Positions 40,864-49,862 of a stretch of DNA of 64,000 bases are shown here, piece after piece. This stretch comes from Xanthobacter dioxanivorans (GTDB lineage Bacteria; Pseudomonadota; Alphaproteobacteria; Rhizobiales; Xanthobacteraceae): contig NZ_CP063362.1 of NCBI RefSeq assembly GCF_016807805.1, forward strand, positions 2,407,001 through 2,471,000, given 5' to 3'. The position numbers and the translations under genes are program-made. Below the pieces are notes generated by a model. The model was not told the origin of the DNA. It worked only from the letters and a program-made list of their open reading frames with translations, and did no database searches. Within the stretch, counting starts at the first letter, position 1; each line of letters opens with the position of its first letter.

Positions 40864-42156
40864 ATGACCGACATCGCCACGCGCGTCTACAACCACACCT
40901 GGAAGATCGACCCCATCGTGCGGTCCGTGCTCGACACGGATTTCTACAAGCTGCTGATGGGACAGACGATCTTCAACCGCCACCGCACGACGCGGGTCAC
41001 CTTCGGCATCCACAACCGCTCGACCCGGATCCGGCTCGCCGACATCATCGACATCGGGGCGCTCCGCGAGCAGCTCGACCATGTGCGCTCGCTCTCCCTC
41101 ACGCGGGGGGAGAGCACCTGGCTGCGCGGCAACATGTTCTACGGCAAGCGGCAGATGTTCTCGCCGGACTACATCGCCTGGCTCGAGGGCTTCCGCTTCC
41201 CCGCCTATCACCTGGAAAAGTGGGACGGGCAGTACGAGCTCAGCTTCGAGGGGCCGTGGGTCGAGACCACCATGTGGGAGATCCCGGCGCTCGCCATCAT
41301 CAACGAGCTGCGCTCGCGCGCGGTGCTCAAGGACATGGGCAAGTTCGAGCTGCAGATCCTCTATGCCCGCGCCATGGCGCGGGTGTGGGAGAAGGTGGAA
41401 TTCCTCAAGACCCTCGCGCCGGTGAACATCGCCGATTTCGGCACCCGCCGGCGCCACGGCTTCCTGTGGCAGGACTGGTGCGTTCAGGCGCTCATCGAAG
41501 GGCTGGGGGAGGGCTTCCTCGGCACCTCCAACTGCCTCATCGCCATGCGTCGCGAGGTGGAGGCCACGGGCACCAACGCCCACGAACTGCCCATGGTCTA
41601 TGCCGCGCTCGCCCGCAACGAGCAGGAGCTGCGCTGGGCGCCCTACCAGGTGCTGGCCGACTGGCAGGAGGATTATGACGGCAACCTGCGCGTCATCCTG
41701 CCCGACACCTATGGGACCAGCGGCTTCCTCGCCCACGCCCCCGATTGGGTGGCCCACTGGACCGGCATCCGCATCGACAGCAAGGACCCGGTGGAGGGCG
41801 GCGAGGAGGCCATCGCCTGGTGGCGGACCCGGGGGCAGGACCCGCGGGACAAGCTCGCCATCTTCTCCGACGCCCTCGACGCGGACGAGGTGGCGCGCAT
41901 CCATCACGCCTTCAAGGGCCGCATCCGCCTCGGCTTCGGCTGGGGCACGCTGCTCACCAACGATTTCCGCGGCCTCGCCGCGCATGGGGCGCTGGATCCC
42001 ATCTCCATCGTCTGCAAGGTCATCTCGGCCAACGGGCGGGCGGCGGTGAAGCTCTCCGACAACCCGACCAAGGCCATGGGGCCCGCCGCCGAGATCGAGC
42101 GCTACAAGCGCGTGTTCGAGGTGGGCGAGCAGGTGGCCCGCCGCGCCGTCGTCTGA
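40864..42156 (+). CDS. pncB: Nicotinate phosphoribosyltransferase
   Basis: 430 aa enzyme of NAD salvage forming nicotinate mononucleotide from nicotinate and PRPP at the cost of ATP. Recognised by [14 protein letters not shown] near the N-terminus, [13 protein letters not shown] (about residues 190-205), [11 protein letters not shown], and [11 protein letters not shown] towards the C-terminus. ATG 40864 yields the normal length; the upstream open frame (from 40774) is Pro-rich. No neighbouring NAD genes. Confidence 0.94.
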   Translation: MTDIATRVYNHTWKIDPIVRSVLDTDFYKLLMGQTIFNRHRTTRVTFGIHNRSTRIRLADIIDIGALREQLDHVRSLSLTRGESTWLRGNMFYGKRQMFSPDYIAWLEGFRFPAYHLEKWDGQYELSFEGPWVETTMWEIPALAIINELRSRAVLKDMGKFELQILYARAMARVWEKVEFLKTLAPVNIADFGTRRRHGFLWQDWCVQALIEGLGEGFLGTSNCLIAMRREVEATGTNAHELPMVYAALARNEQELRWAPYQVLADWQEDYDGNLRVILPDTYGTSGFLAHAPDWVAHWTGIRIDSKDPVEGGEEAIAWWRTRGQDPRDKLAIFSDALDADEVARIHHAFKGRIRLGFGWGTLLTNDFRGLAAHGALDPISIVCKVISANGRAAVKLSDNPTKAMGPAAEIERYKRVFEVGEQVARRAVV

Positions 42157-42278
42157 CCCGCTCCCGCCGGGCCCCGCCGCTGCCGTCGCGGCGCCGGCTG
42201 GCGTCCGCGCGCCGCTCTTGCACCAAAGGACGCGTGAGTGTGGACGCGTGATTGTCCTTTAAGTGCATCGATTTTGCG

Positions 42279-42295
42279 GTATAATGAAATTATAC
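42279..42295. promoter_or_regulatory. Perfect 7-3-7 palindrome upstream of peroxiredoxin
   Basis: GTATAATGAAATTATAC, a perfect inverted repeat with a three-base centre, 31 bases before the peroxiredoxin ATG. It contains TATAAT, so it may be the -10 element overlapped by an operator; an acceptable -35 at ideal spacing was not found. AT-rich 7-3-7 operators fit iron- or peroxide-responsive regulators (Fur superfamily, MarR type), but the factor cannot be named. Confidence 0.5.
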
Positions 42296-42326
42296 ACTTT
42301 ATTTGCATGTGATTTTGGAGATCAAA

Positions 42327-42965
42327 ATGGCAACGCTGCGGCTTGGCGACGTGGTTCCCGATTTCGAGGCCCAGACCACGGAAGGCCCGATCAAGTTTCA
42401 CGAATGGCTCGGCGACAGCTGGGGCATCCTGTTCTCCCACCCGAAGAACTTCACCCCGGTGTGCACCACCGAGCTGGGCCAGGCCTCCCACCTCAAGGGT
42501 GAGTTCGAAAAGCGCGGCGTGAAGCTGATCGGCCTGTCGGTGGACACCATCGAGAACCACCCGGCCTGGGTCGGCGACATCAAGGACGCCACCGGCGCCA
42601 CCTTGAACTTCCCGCTCATCGCCGACGCGGACAAGAAGGTTTCCGACCTCTACGACCTCATCCACCCGAACGCGAGCGACACCGCCACCGTGCGCTCGGT
42701 GTTCGTCATCGGCCCGGACAAGAAGCTGAAGCTGTCCCTCACCTACCCGGCTTCCACCGGGCGCAACTTCACCGAGATCCTGCGGGTGGTGGACAGCCTC
42801 CAACTCACCGCCAAGCACTCGGTGGCCACGCCGGTGGACTGGAAGCACGGCGAGGACGTCATCATCGTCCCCTCCCTCACCGACGATGCGGCGAAGGCGA
42901 AGTTTCCGGACGGCTGGAAGACGGTGAAGCCCTATCTGCGCGTGGTGCGCCAGCCGGGGGCGTGA
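42327..42965 (+). CDS. 1-Cys peroxiredoxin (Prx6 type)
   Basis: 212 aa thiol peroxidase reducing H2O2 and organic peroxides. The only Cys is the peroxidatic C46 in HPKNFTPVCTTELGQ; no resolving Cys exists, as usual for Prx6. Conserved Arg region TVRSVFVIGPDKK and the C-terminal PVDWKHGEDVIIVPSLTD match. ATG 42327 has GGAG upstream; a start eight codons earlier is possible. Preceded by the palindrome at 42279 and followed by a strong terminator. Confidence 0.93.
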   Translation: MATLRLGDVVPDFEAQTTEGPIKFHEWLGDSWGILFSHPKNFTPVCTTELGQASHLKGEFEKRGVKLIGLSVDTIENHPAWVGDIKDATGATLNFPLIADADKKVSDLYDLIHPNASDTATVRSVFVIGPDKKLKLSLTYPASTGRNFTEILRVVDSLQLTAKHSVATPVDWKHGEDVIIVPSLTDDAAKAKFPDGWKTVKPYLRVVRQPGA

Positions 42966-43063
42966 ACCGGAGCGGGACCTCCGCCGGGGCCTTCCCTGCG
43001 GGGGCTTCTCTTCGGGGGGCTCCGCACCCGCATCCCCGTCCCGACGAGTCTGGAACCAGGACC

Positions 43064-43095
43064 ATCCGGCCGGCGTAGCGCCGGCCGGATTTTTA
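43064..43095 (+). terminator. Rho-independent terminator after peroxiredoxin
   Basis: A stem of at least 10 GC-rich pairs (atccggccggc / gccggccggat, loop tag or gtagc) followed by ttttta. It directly abuts the stop of the convergent CBS-domain gene. The stem would also form in that transcript, but only the plus orientation has the T run. Confidence 0.88.
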
Positions 43096-43527
43096 TCAGG
43101 CCGACATGATGTAGTCGCGCAGCTGCGCGCTCTCGCGCTCCATCTCCTCCACCCGGAACTTCACCACGTCGCCGATGGAGATGATGCCGACCAGCCGGTC
43201 GCCCGACACCACCGGAACGTGACGGAAGCGCCCGCGCGTCATACGCTCCATGATCACGGGAACGGTCTCGTCCGGCGTGCAGGTCACCACCGCCCGCGTC
43301 ATGATCGCGCTCAACGGCTCGTCGAGCACCGCGATGCCGCGCTCGCCGATGAGGCGCACCACGTCGCGCTCGGAGATGATGCCCTCGACGCCCATCTGGG
43401 GATCCACCACCACGATGGCGCCGATGCGATTCTCCGCAAGGCGCGCCACCGCGTCACCGAGGCTGGCGTCCTGTGCGATGGTGACGATATCGTTGCCCTT
43501 GCGGCTGAGGATGACGCTGACGGTCAT
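43096..43527 (-). CDS. CBS-domain pair protein
   Basis: 143 aa, two CBS motifs forming one Bateman module: residues about 10-65 (VTIAQDASLGDAVARLAENR, then GIISERDVVRLI) and 75-130 (CTPDETVPVIMERMTRGRFRHV, then GIISIGDVVKFRV). Such stand-alone pairs bind adenosine nucleotides and modulate partner proteins; the partner is unknown. Start ATG 43527, GGGAG 11 bases upstream; the open frame to 43656 is not protein-like. Confidence 0.88.
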   Translation of the reverse strand: MTVSVILSRKGNDIVTIAQDASLGDAVARLAENRIGAIVVVDPQMGVEGIISERDVVRLIGERGIAVLDEPLSAIMTRAVVTCTPDETVPVIMERMTRGRFRHVPVVSGDRLVGIISIGDVVKFRVEEMERESAQLRDYIMSA

Positions 43528-43702
43528 GGCGTACACTCCCTTCGCGGATCCAGGGGCCGCCTCCGCCGGGCGGCTTTTTCTGGAATGTCTCCGAAAGAGG
43601 AATGATCCCCCGCATTGTCCTGTGACGCAAGGGCGCAGGCGTACCCGACGTTGCATTCATCCCGTGCAAGGATGTGCCGGCGCGGCCTGCGGCGGCGGGG
43701 CG

Positions 43703-44461
43703 TCAGGCGGTCCGGCTGCGCGGCACCGGGTCGAACAGCGAGAACAGCAGCAGCCCGGCGACGAAGCCGCCCACATGGGCCTGCCAGGCGATCTCCGCGC
43801 CGTCCGCGCCCGGCATGGAGATGCCGAACGCGAACAACAGGTTGAGCGCGAACCAGGCGCCGACGAAGGTCAGCACGCGGGTGTCGCGGAAGTTCTGCGC
43901 CAGCGAGCCGGCGGGCAGGTGGTCGGCGAAGATGCTGCGCGCGCCCGAGAGCGCCGCGCCGGGCGCGAACGCGAACCGCACCGCGGCCGCCATGGCGCCG
44001 GACACCGCCGCCGAGGCGCCGATGAGGGGCACCAGCGCGTCCGGATGGGTGAAGTAGTGCGCGCCCGCTCCCGCCGCCGCCGTCACCGCGCAGAACACGG
44101 TGAATCGCACGGAGCCGAACCGCCGCGCCACCGGCGTGCCGAAGGCGAGCAGCCAGACGAGATTAACGATGAGGTGCATCCAGTTGGCATGGAGCAGCGC
44201 GTAGGTCACCACCGACCACACCTTCGGGCCCCAGCCGCCGGGCAGATAGAACATGGTGTCCGGCAGGCCGTAGCGGGCGGGGATGAAGGCGAAATAGGTG
44301 AGCACCTCGATGTCCGCGTCGTCGGACAGGACCAGGGTGCGCACGGCGTGCACGCCGACGAGCACGAGCGTCATCGCCGCCACCGCGCCGGGCACGTTGA
44401 AGATGGGTTGCCGGTGCGGCACGCCGAAGGCGGGAGGAAGAGGGTGGGGCACGCTGTGCAC
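43703..44461 (-). CDS. Rhomboid family intramembrane serine protease
   Basis: About 250 aa with six or seven membrane helices. Rhomboid features: the HANWMHLIVNLVWLLAFG helix, the nucleophile region IGASAAVSGAMAA (consensus GxSG; here GASA, so the residue after Ser is Ala), and the catalytic His in WQAHVGGFVAGLLLF. The L1 loop is long and contains a basic and aromatic stretch. Start uncertain: GTG 44461 or 44452 give the usual length; the open frame reaches a TTG at 44560. Substrates unknown. Confidence 0.8.
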   Translation of the reverse strand: MHSVPHPLPPAFGVPHRQPIFNVPGAVAAMTLVLVGVHAVRTLVLSDDADIEVLTYFAFIPARYGLPDTMFYLPGGWGPKVWSVVTYALLHANWMHLIVNLVWLLAFGTPVARRFGSVRFTVFCAVTAAAGAGAHYFTHPDALVPLIGASAAVSGAMAAAVRFAFAPGAALSGARSIFADHLPAGSLAQNFRDTRVLTFVGAWFALNLLFAFGISMPGADGAEIAWQAHVGGFVAGLLLFSLFDPVPRSRTA

Positions 44462-44694
44462 ATAGGCAGAGGCGCGGGACGCGGCAAGGGAAAACCGTGA
44501 CCGCGGCGGGAGCTCGGGTGGCGCGGCGCACAGCCGCTCGCCCGCGCGCGGCCCCGACAAAACGCCGCACGGGTTGTGGGTATCCGGCGACCGGACGCGT
44601 TAAGGTTAATCGAAGGTTGACGGCGCAAATACGGCGGTGATCGGGCATTATCATTTCATTAACCCGGTTGGACCCCGCCTTCGGACCCCCCGCC

Positions 44695-45354
44695 ATGTCG
44701 AAGCAAATCCTGCAACGGCCTATCCTGTCCCTGATTGCCGTCCTGCTGCTGATGGCCGCGGGCGCGTCGGGCGTCGGGGCGCAGGAGACCCGCTTTGCCA
44801 ATCTTTCGCCGGCTTTCGCGCCCCGCCACCTGATGGATGGGCGCGCCACCACGGCCCCCATGGGGTTCGTGCGCTTCTGCAGCCAGAGCCCCCATGAATG
44901 CGATGTCATGGGCAACGGCCCGCTGGCGATGCGGCTCGACGCCCAGCGCAACGCGGAGCTGGAGCGCGTCAACCGCACCGTGAACGAGGCCATCCAGCCG
45001 GAGACCGACCTCGACCATTTCGGCGAGACCGAGCGCTGGGCCTATCCCGACGACGGGCGCGGCGATTGCGAGGACTATGTGCTCGAGAAGCGGCGGCGGC
45101 TGATCAACATGGGCTGGCCGTCCTCGGTCCTGCTCATCACCGTGGTGCGCGACCATGAGGGCGACGGGCACGCGGTGCTCACCGTCATCACCGACCGGGG
45201 TGATCTCATCCTCGACAACCAGGAGGCGGAGATCGTGTCCTGGAAGGATACCGGCTACCGCTTCGTCAAGCGGCAGTCGCAGGCGTCTCCGTCGGCCTGG
45301 GTTTCGCTCGGCGAGACGGCCGTGCCGCCGGCGGTGGCCGGCACCGGCCGCTGA
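44695..45354 (+). CDS. Transglutaminase-like cysteine proteinase BTLCP (secreted)
   Basis: 219 aa with a signal peptide (LSLIAVLLLMAAGASGVGAQ). The bacterial transglutaminase-like fold is marked by the catalytic Cys in GRGDCEDYVLEKRRRL, His in DGHAVLTV and Asp in LILDNQ. In other alphaproteobacteria BTLCP/LapG-like proteins act in the periplasm, and LapG homologues release adhesins under c-di-GMP control; no LapD or adhesin gene is adjacent, so that link is only a possibility. ATG 44695 follows a weak ribosome site. Convergent with the carbonic anhydrase gene. Confidence 0.82.
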   Translation: MSKQILQRPILSLIAVLLLMAAGASGVGAQETRFANLSPAFAPRHLMDGRATTAPMGFVRFCSQSPHECDVMGNGPLAMRLDAQRNAELERVNRTVNEAIQPETDLDHFGETERWAYPDDGRGDCEDYVLEKRRRLINMGWPSSVLLITVVRDHEGDGHAVLTVITDRGDLILDNQEAEIVSWKDTGYRFVKRQSQASPSAWVSLGETAVPPAVAGTGR

Positions 45355-45396
45355 CAGCTTTCCGATCGGCCGGGCCCAGGCCCGCCGGTTGCGAGG

Positions 45397-45430
45397 ACGG
45401 GCTGGAACCGACGCCGCGGTTCCAGCCCGT
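45397..45430. terminator. Strong hairpin between convergent genes
   Basis: A perfect 13-pair stem (acgggctggaacc / ggttccagcccgt) with an eight-base loop, midway between the BTLCP gene and the convergent carbonic-anhydrase gene. It lacks a clear T run on either side, so it may be a bidirectional or rho-assisted terminator. Confidence 0.6.
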
Positions 45431-45529
45431 TCGCATTCCGGGCGCTCGAGATTGCCGCGAGCGTGCGGTTTTCCGGATGGGCGCGGGCGCTTCGCCGGTG
45501 CATCCAGTTGGTGCACCCAGTCGGTGCGT

Positions 45530-46060
45530 TCAGTCGATGCGCTTCAGGCCCTTGGCGTAGCGCTGGTAATTGTGCTGGTAGTGCTCCGCCGTGCGGGTCA
45601 GGCGGGTCGCCGCCTCGGCATCGAGCGTGCGCACCGCCTTGGCCGGGGTGCCGACGATGAGGGAATAGGGCTCGAAGGCCTTGCCCTCCGTCACCAGCGC
45701 CATGGAGCCCACGAGGCAGTTGTCGGCGATCCGGGCGCCGTTGAGCACCGTCGCGCCCATGCCGATGAGGCTATTGTCGCCCACCGTGCAGCCATGCAGC
45801 ATGGCCATGTGCCCCACCGTCACATTGGTGCCCAGGGTGAGCGGGAAGCCCGGATCGGTGTGAAGGACGCTGTTTTCCTGGATGTTGGAGCCTTCGCCCA
45901 CCACGATGGGCTCGTTGTCGCCGCGCAGGATGGCGCCGAACCACACGCTCGCTCCCTCCTTCAGAACGACCCGTCCGATGATCACCGCATCCGGTGCGAT
46001 CCAGTAATTGCCGGACGCGGGAAACTCGGGGGCGATTCCGTCGATGGAATAGATGGGCAT
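45530..46060 (-). CDS. Gamma carbonic anhydrase-like hexapeptide-repeat protein
   Basis: 176 aa left-handed beta-helix protein with hexapeptide repeats from about residue 20 to 140. The three zinc-ligand His of gamma carbonic anhydrases are present ([17 protein letters not shown]), with the Arg/Asp/Gln around LRGDNEPI and NIQENS. Length fits the YrdA/CaiE-like group, many of which have weak or no measured anhydrase activity. Stand-alone gene. Confidence 0.88.
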   Translation of the reverse strand: MPIYSIDGIAPEFPASGNYWIAPDAVIIGRVVLKEGASVWFGAILRGDNEPIVVGEGSNIQENSVLHTDPGFPLTLGTNVTVGHMAMLHGCTVGDNSLIGMGATVLNGARIADNCLVGSMALVTEGKAFEPYSLIVGTPAKAVRTLDAEAATRLTRTAEHYQHNYQRYAKGLKRID

Positions 46061-46379
46061 AGAGGCTCCTCCGAACGCGGAGTCCGGCGCGGCCGCCCCT
46101 TGCGACGCTGACGGCCGGCTTCCGTTGACCCCTGCCTATCGCCATTGCCGGCCACATGCTAGAGCACGCCCGCCCCTTCCGCGCGCCGGGGGATTCCGCG
46201 CGCGGGGAGATCACCGTGCCGCGCCGCCGGCGGCGCGGTCGGCGTCTGCGGCGCGCGATGGCCCGCGATGGCCCGCGATGGCCCGCGGTGGACAAGGGCA
46301 TTGAAGCGAGGGGCGATGTCGGCTTCTCTGCGCGCTGGTTTTCGCTCACCATCCAGAGACGGGTTCTTCGCCTCACGCC
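46061..46379. other. Gene-free region with short tandem repeat
   Basis: 319 bases between the divergent carbonic-anhydrase and glycosyltransferase genes. It holds four tandem copies (two exact, two with changes) of the 10-mer gcccgcgatg at 46251-46290. No reading frame is convincing. The repeat is a possible replication-slippage site. Confidence 0.6.
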
Positions 46380-48107
46380 ATGCCTCCTTCCCCGCCTCCC
46401 GGCGCGCCGCCGCCGCTGCCCACCGCCCTCGCCAGGCTGCTCCAGGACGGCTACCAGCATCAGCTGCGCGAGCAGTATGAAGAGGCCGCGCGGCTCTATC
46501 GCAAGATCCTGAAGGTGGTTCCGGACCACGCGGACGTGCTGCACCTGCTGGGCATCGTGCGGGCGCGCCAGGGCCGCGAGCCCGAGGCCGTCGAGCTCTA
46601 CCGGAAGGCGCTGGCGCGCCGGCCCGGCGATGCCAAGGCCTGGTACAACCTCGCCCTGGCTCATGGCGCGCTGGAGCAGAAGGACGCGTGCGTCGTCGCC
46701 ATGGAGCGCGCCTTCGCCCTCGATCCCACGCTGCCTTTGGCCGCCAACGTCCTTTTCCCCGCCCGGCGCGGCGCCTGGAACTGGCGCGACCACGCCGCGC
46801 TTTTGGCCGCCGTGCGCCGGTCGGCCATGGGGGAGGGGGCGCCCGTCCTGCCTTTCCTCGCCCTCTATCTCGACGAGCCCGGGCTGCATCTGTCCGCGGC
46901 GCGCCGCATGGTGGCCGCCGAAAAGATGCCGAGGCAGCCGCTCGCCTTCGATCATTCCGCGCGGCGCGCGGCCTCGGGCCCGATCCGCCTCGCCTATCTC
47001 TCCGCCGATTTCCGCAACCACGCCACCACGCATCTCATCAGCCGGCTCTTCGCCCGCCATGACCGCAGCCGGTTCGAGGTGACCGCCGTCTCCATCGGCC
47101 CGGACGACGGCTCCGCGCACCGGCGCGCGGTGGAAGGGGCGGTGGACCGCTTCCTCGACTTGGAGAAGGCGGGTGCCGAGGACATCGCCCGCGAGGTGGC
47201 GGCGCTCGGCGTCGACATCCTCGTGGACCTGATGGGCCACACCATGGGCGAGCGCATGGCCGTGTTCGCCCACCGCCCGGCGCCGGTCCAGGTGGGCTAT
47301 CTCGGCTATCCCTCCACCAGCGGCGCGCCGTTCTTCGACTACGTGATCGCCGATCCCGGGGTGCTGCCCTTCTCCGAGGCGCCGTTCTTCAGCGAGAAGA
47401 TCGTGCACCTGCCGGACACCTACCAGCCGAACGATCCCGATCTGCCGGTCGGCCCGCGCCCGAGCCGTGCCGACGCGGGGCTGCCGGAGGACGGGTTCGT
47501 GTTCTGCGCCTTCAACGGCGCCGCCAAGCTCGATCCCGACACCTTCTCGGCCCACATGCGCATCCTGTCCGCCGTGCCGGGCTCGGTGCTGTGGATGCTG
47601 GAGGGTCGCAAGGACGGCCCCGACAACCTGCGGCGGGAGGCGGCGGCGCGGGGCATCGACCCGGCCCGTCTCGTCTTCGCGGGGATGGCGCCGCTCGCCG
47701 ACCATCTGGCGCGGGTGGTGCTGGCCGACCTGTTCCTCGACACCTTCCCCTACACCGCCCACACCACCGCCAGCGACGCGCTGCGCATGGGCGTTCCCAT
47801 CGTGACGCGCGCCGGGCGCTCCTTCGCCTCCCGCGTGGCCGCGAGCCTGATGGCGCAGATGGACTGCGCCGACCTCGTCACCACCGATCCGGCCGCGTTC
47901 GAGGCGCGCGCCATAGGGCTCGCCCGCGATCCGGCGGCGCTGGCGGCGGCGCGGGCGCGCATCGCCGCGGCGCGGGCCACCTCGCCCTTGTTCGACATCG
48001 ACCGCTATGCCCGCCATCTGGAGCGGGCGTTCGAGGCCATGGCCGGCCGCTTCCGCGCCGGCCTGCCGCCGGAGGCCTTCGCCGTCGAGCCGTTGCCGCG
48101 CGCCTGA
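46380..48107 (+). CDS. TPR-containing O-GlcNAc transferase-like glycosyltransferase (GT41)
   Basis: 575 aa. The N-terminus holds about three TPR repeats (residues about 15-120; AARLYRKILKVVPDHADVLH, VELYRKALARRPGDAKAWYN). The catalytic half follows the OGT/SPINDLY pattern: AYLSADFRNHATTHLISRLF, LVDLMGHTMGERMAVFAHRP, GYLGYPSTSGAPFFDYVIAD, FCAFNGAAKLDPDTFSAHMR and DLFLDTFPYTAHTTASDALR. Predicted cytoplasmic protein (or glycan) N-acetylglucosaminyl-type transferase. Bacterial members often glycosylate flagellin, adhesins or other proteins; no candidate acceptor is adjacent. The ATG at 46380 starts in a Pro-rich stretch. Confidence 0.85.
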   Translation: MPPSPPPGAPPPLPTALARLLQDGYQHQLREQYEEAARLYRKILKVVPDHADVLHLLGIVRARQGREPEAVELYRKALARRPGDAKAWYNLALAHGALEQKDACVVAMERAFALDPTLPLAANVLFPARRGAWNWRDHAALLAAVRRSAMGEGAPVLPFLALYLDEPGLHLSAARRMVAAEKMPRQPLAFDHSARRAASGPIRLAYLSADFRNHATTHLISRLFARHDRSRFEVTAVSIGPDDGSAHRRAVEGAVDRFLDLEKAGAEDIAREVAALGVDILVDLMGHTMGERMAVFAHRPAPVQVGYLGYPSTSGAPFFDYVIADPGVLPFSEAPFFSEKIVHLPDTYQPNDPDLPVGPRPSRADAGLPEDGFVFCAFNGAAKLDPDTFSAHMRILSAVPGSVLWMLEGRKDGPDNLRREAAARGIDPARLVFAGMAPLADHLARVVLADLFLDTFPYTAHTTASDALRMGVPIVTRAGRSFASRVAASLMAQMDCADLVTTDPAAFEARAIGLARDPAALAAARARIAAARATSPLFDIDRYARHLERAFEAMAGRFRAGLPPEAFAVEPLPRA

Positions 48108-48147
48108 GCGGGACGCCGGCTTTGGCTCTGCGCGATCTTCGCTTGGG

Positions 48148-48642
<495 letters not shown>

Positions 48643-48773
48643 CGCATCGCCTCCGCTGGCGGGGGCTGGCTCGGCTCCCATCCGCTCGCATCGGGAACGA
48701 TCGGCCGCGCCCGCGGTTCCCGCCCGTGGCAAGGCTCGCGCTTCGGCGGCCTCATGCGCGACGGAGAAGTCCC

Positions 48774-49118
48774 ATGTCGGTGCAGATGATCCTTCTTCCC
48801 CTGTTCGTGCACGTGGCGCTGGTGCTCGCCGTGCTGCTGCGGGGCATCCGCGCGCCGGAGGTGACGGCGGAGGGCGTGCGCGCGGGCCTCGCCGCGCTGC
48901 TGTTCTACGCGCTCACCACCCTCACCTTCTTCACCCGCAAGGCCGACGTGCTGTTCGTGGTCCTCGCCTGGGTCTTCGTCCTGCTGCGGCTGGCCGCCGC
49001 CTTCCCGCACCTCCTGTCGGCACGGGCGCGCGGGCATTTCAGCCTGGACCTCGCGAGCCTCGCGGTGCTCGCCGCCATGTGGGCGCTGTTCGCCCTCTCC
49101 ATCCTCCTCAACATCTGA
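48774..49118 (+). CDS. MAPEG family membrane protein
   Basis: 114 aa, four membrane helices. The N-terminal pattern (MSVQMILLPLFVHVALVLAV) and the FYALTTLTFFTRKADVLFVV segment match bacterial MAPEG proteins related to glutathione-dependent enzymes. Role in this organism unknown. Start ATG 48774 is preceded by GGAGAAG. Transcribed in line with the nucleosidase gene 81 bases downstream. Confidence 0.78.
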   Translation: MSVQMILLPLFVHVALVLAVLLRGIRAPEVTAEGVRAGLAALLFYALTTLTFFTRKADVLFVVLAWVFVLLRLAAAFPHLLSARARGHFSLDLASLAVLAAMWALFALSILLNI

Positions 49119-49199
49119 GCGCCCGGCCCCGGCCAGCGTGACGGTTGACAGGAGGGGCGGGGCGGCCGAGGAGTGGCGCTTTGCGCCTCAGGGGTTCCT

Positions 49200-49862
49200 A
49201 TGGACGATCCCGCCCGCCACATCCTGCCCGTCGGCGGCCACAGCATTCTTTTCGTGATGGCCACCAGCCAGGAATACGGCCCGCACCTCAAGTCCCGCAT
49301 CGACCCCCTCATCACCGGCGTCGGCCCGGTGGAGGCGGCGGTGGAGACGGCGCGGGCGCTCGCCATCCTCGCCCATCGCGGGCAGCTGCCGCAGCTCGTC
49401 TTCACCCTCGGCTCGGCCGGCTCGCGCCGGCTGGACCATGCGCAAGTGTACCAGGTGGCGCGCGTCGCCTATCGCGACATGGACGCCTCCGCGCTGGGCT
49501 TCGAGAAGGGCCGCACCCCCTTCCTCGACGAGCCGGCGGTCATTGAGCTGCCCCACCGCATCAAGGGGGTGCCGGAGGCCTCGCTCTCCACCGGCGGCGC
49601 CATCATCTCGGGCGCGGCCTATGATGCCATCGCCGAGGACATGGTGGACATGGAGAGCTTCGCCGTGCTGCGCGCCGCGCGGCGCCATCACCTGCCCCTC
49701 ATGGGCCTGCGCGGCATCAGCGACGGCAAGGCCGAGCTCGCCCGCTACGAGGACTGGACGGAATATCTCCACGTGATCGACGAAAAGCTCGCTGCCGCCC
49801 TCGACGTGTTCGCCCGCCAGCTCGAAGGGGAGGGGCTCGCCGCCCCGGCGGAGCGCCCATGA
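49200..49862 (+). CDS. mtnN: 5'-methylthioadenosine/S-adenosylhomocysteine nucleosidase
   Basis: 220 aa phosphorylase-fold hydrolase releasing adenine from MTA or SAH in methyl-cycle and quorum-signal metabolism. Seen: LITGVGPVEAAVETARAL, the purine/ribose site VDMESFAVLRAA and the catalytic Asp in GLRGISDGKAEL. ATG 49200; a start further upstream (49173) is possible. Its stop overlaps the ATG of the RNA methyltransferase gene by four bases (ATGA), implying coupling. Confidence 0.88.
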   Translation: MDDPARHILPVGGHSILFVMATSQEYGPHLKSRIDPLITGVGPVEAAVETARALAILAHRGQLPQLVFTLGSAGSRRLDHAQVYQVARVAYRDMDASALGFEKGRTPFLDEPAVIELPHRIKGVPEASLSTGGAIISGAAYDAIAEDMVDMESFAVLRAARRHHLPLMGLRGISDGKAELARYEDWTEYLHVIDEKLAAALDVFARQLEGEGLAAPAERP

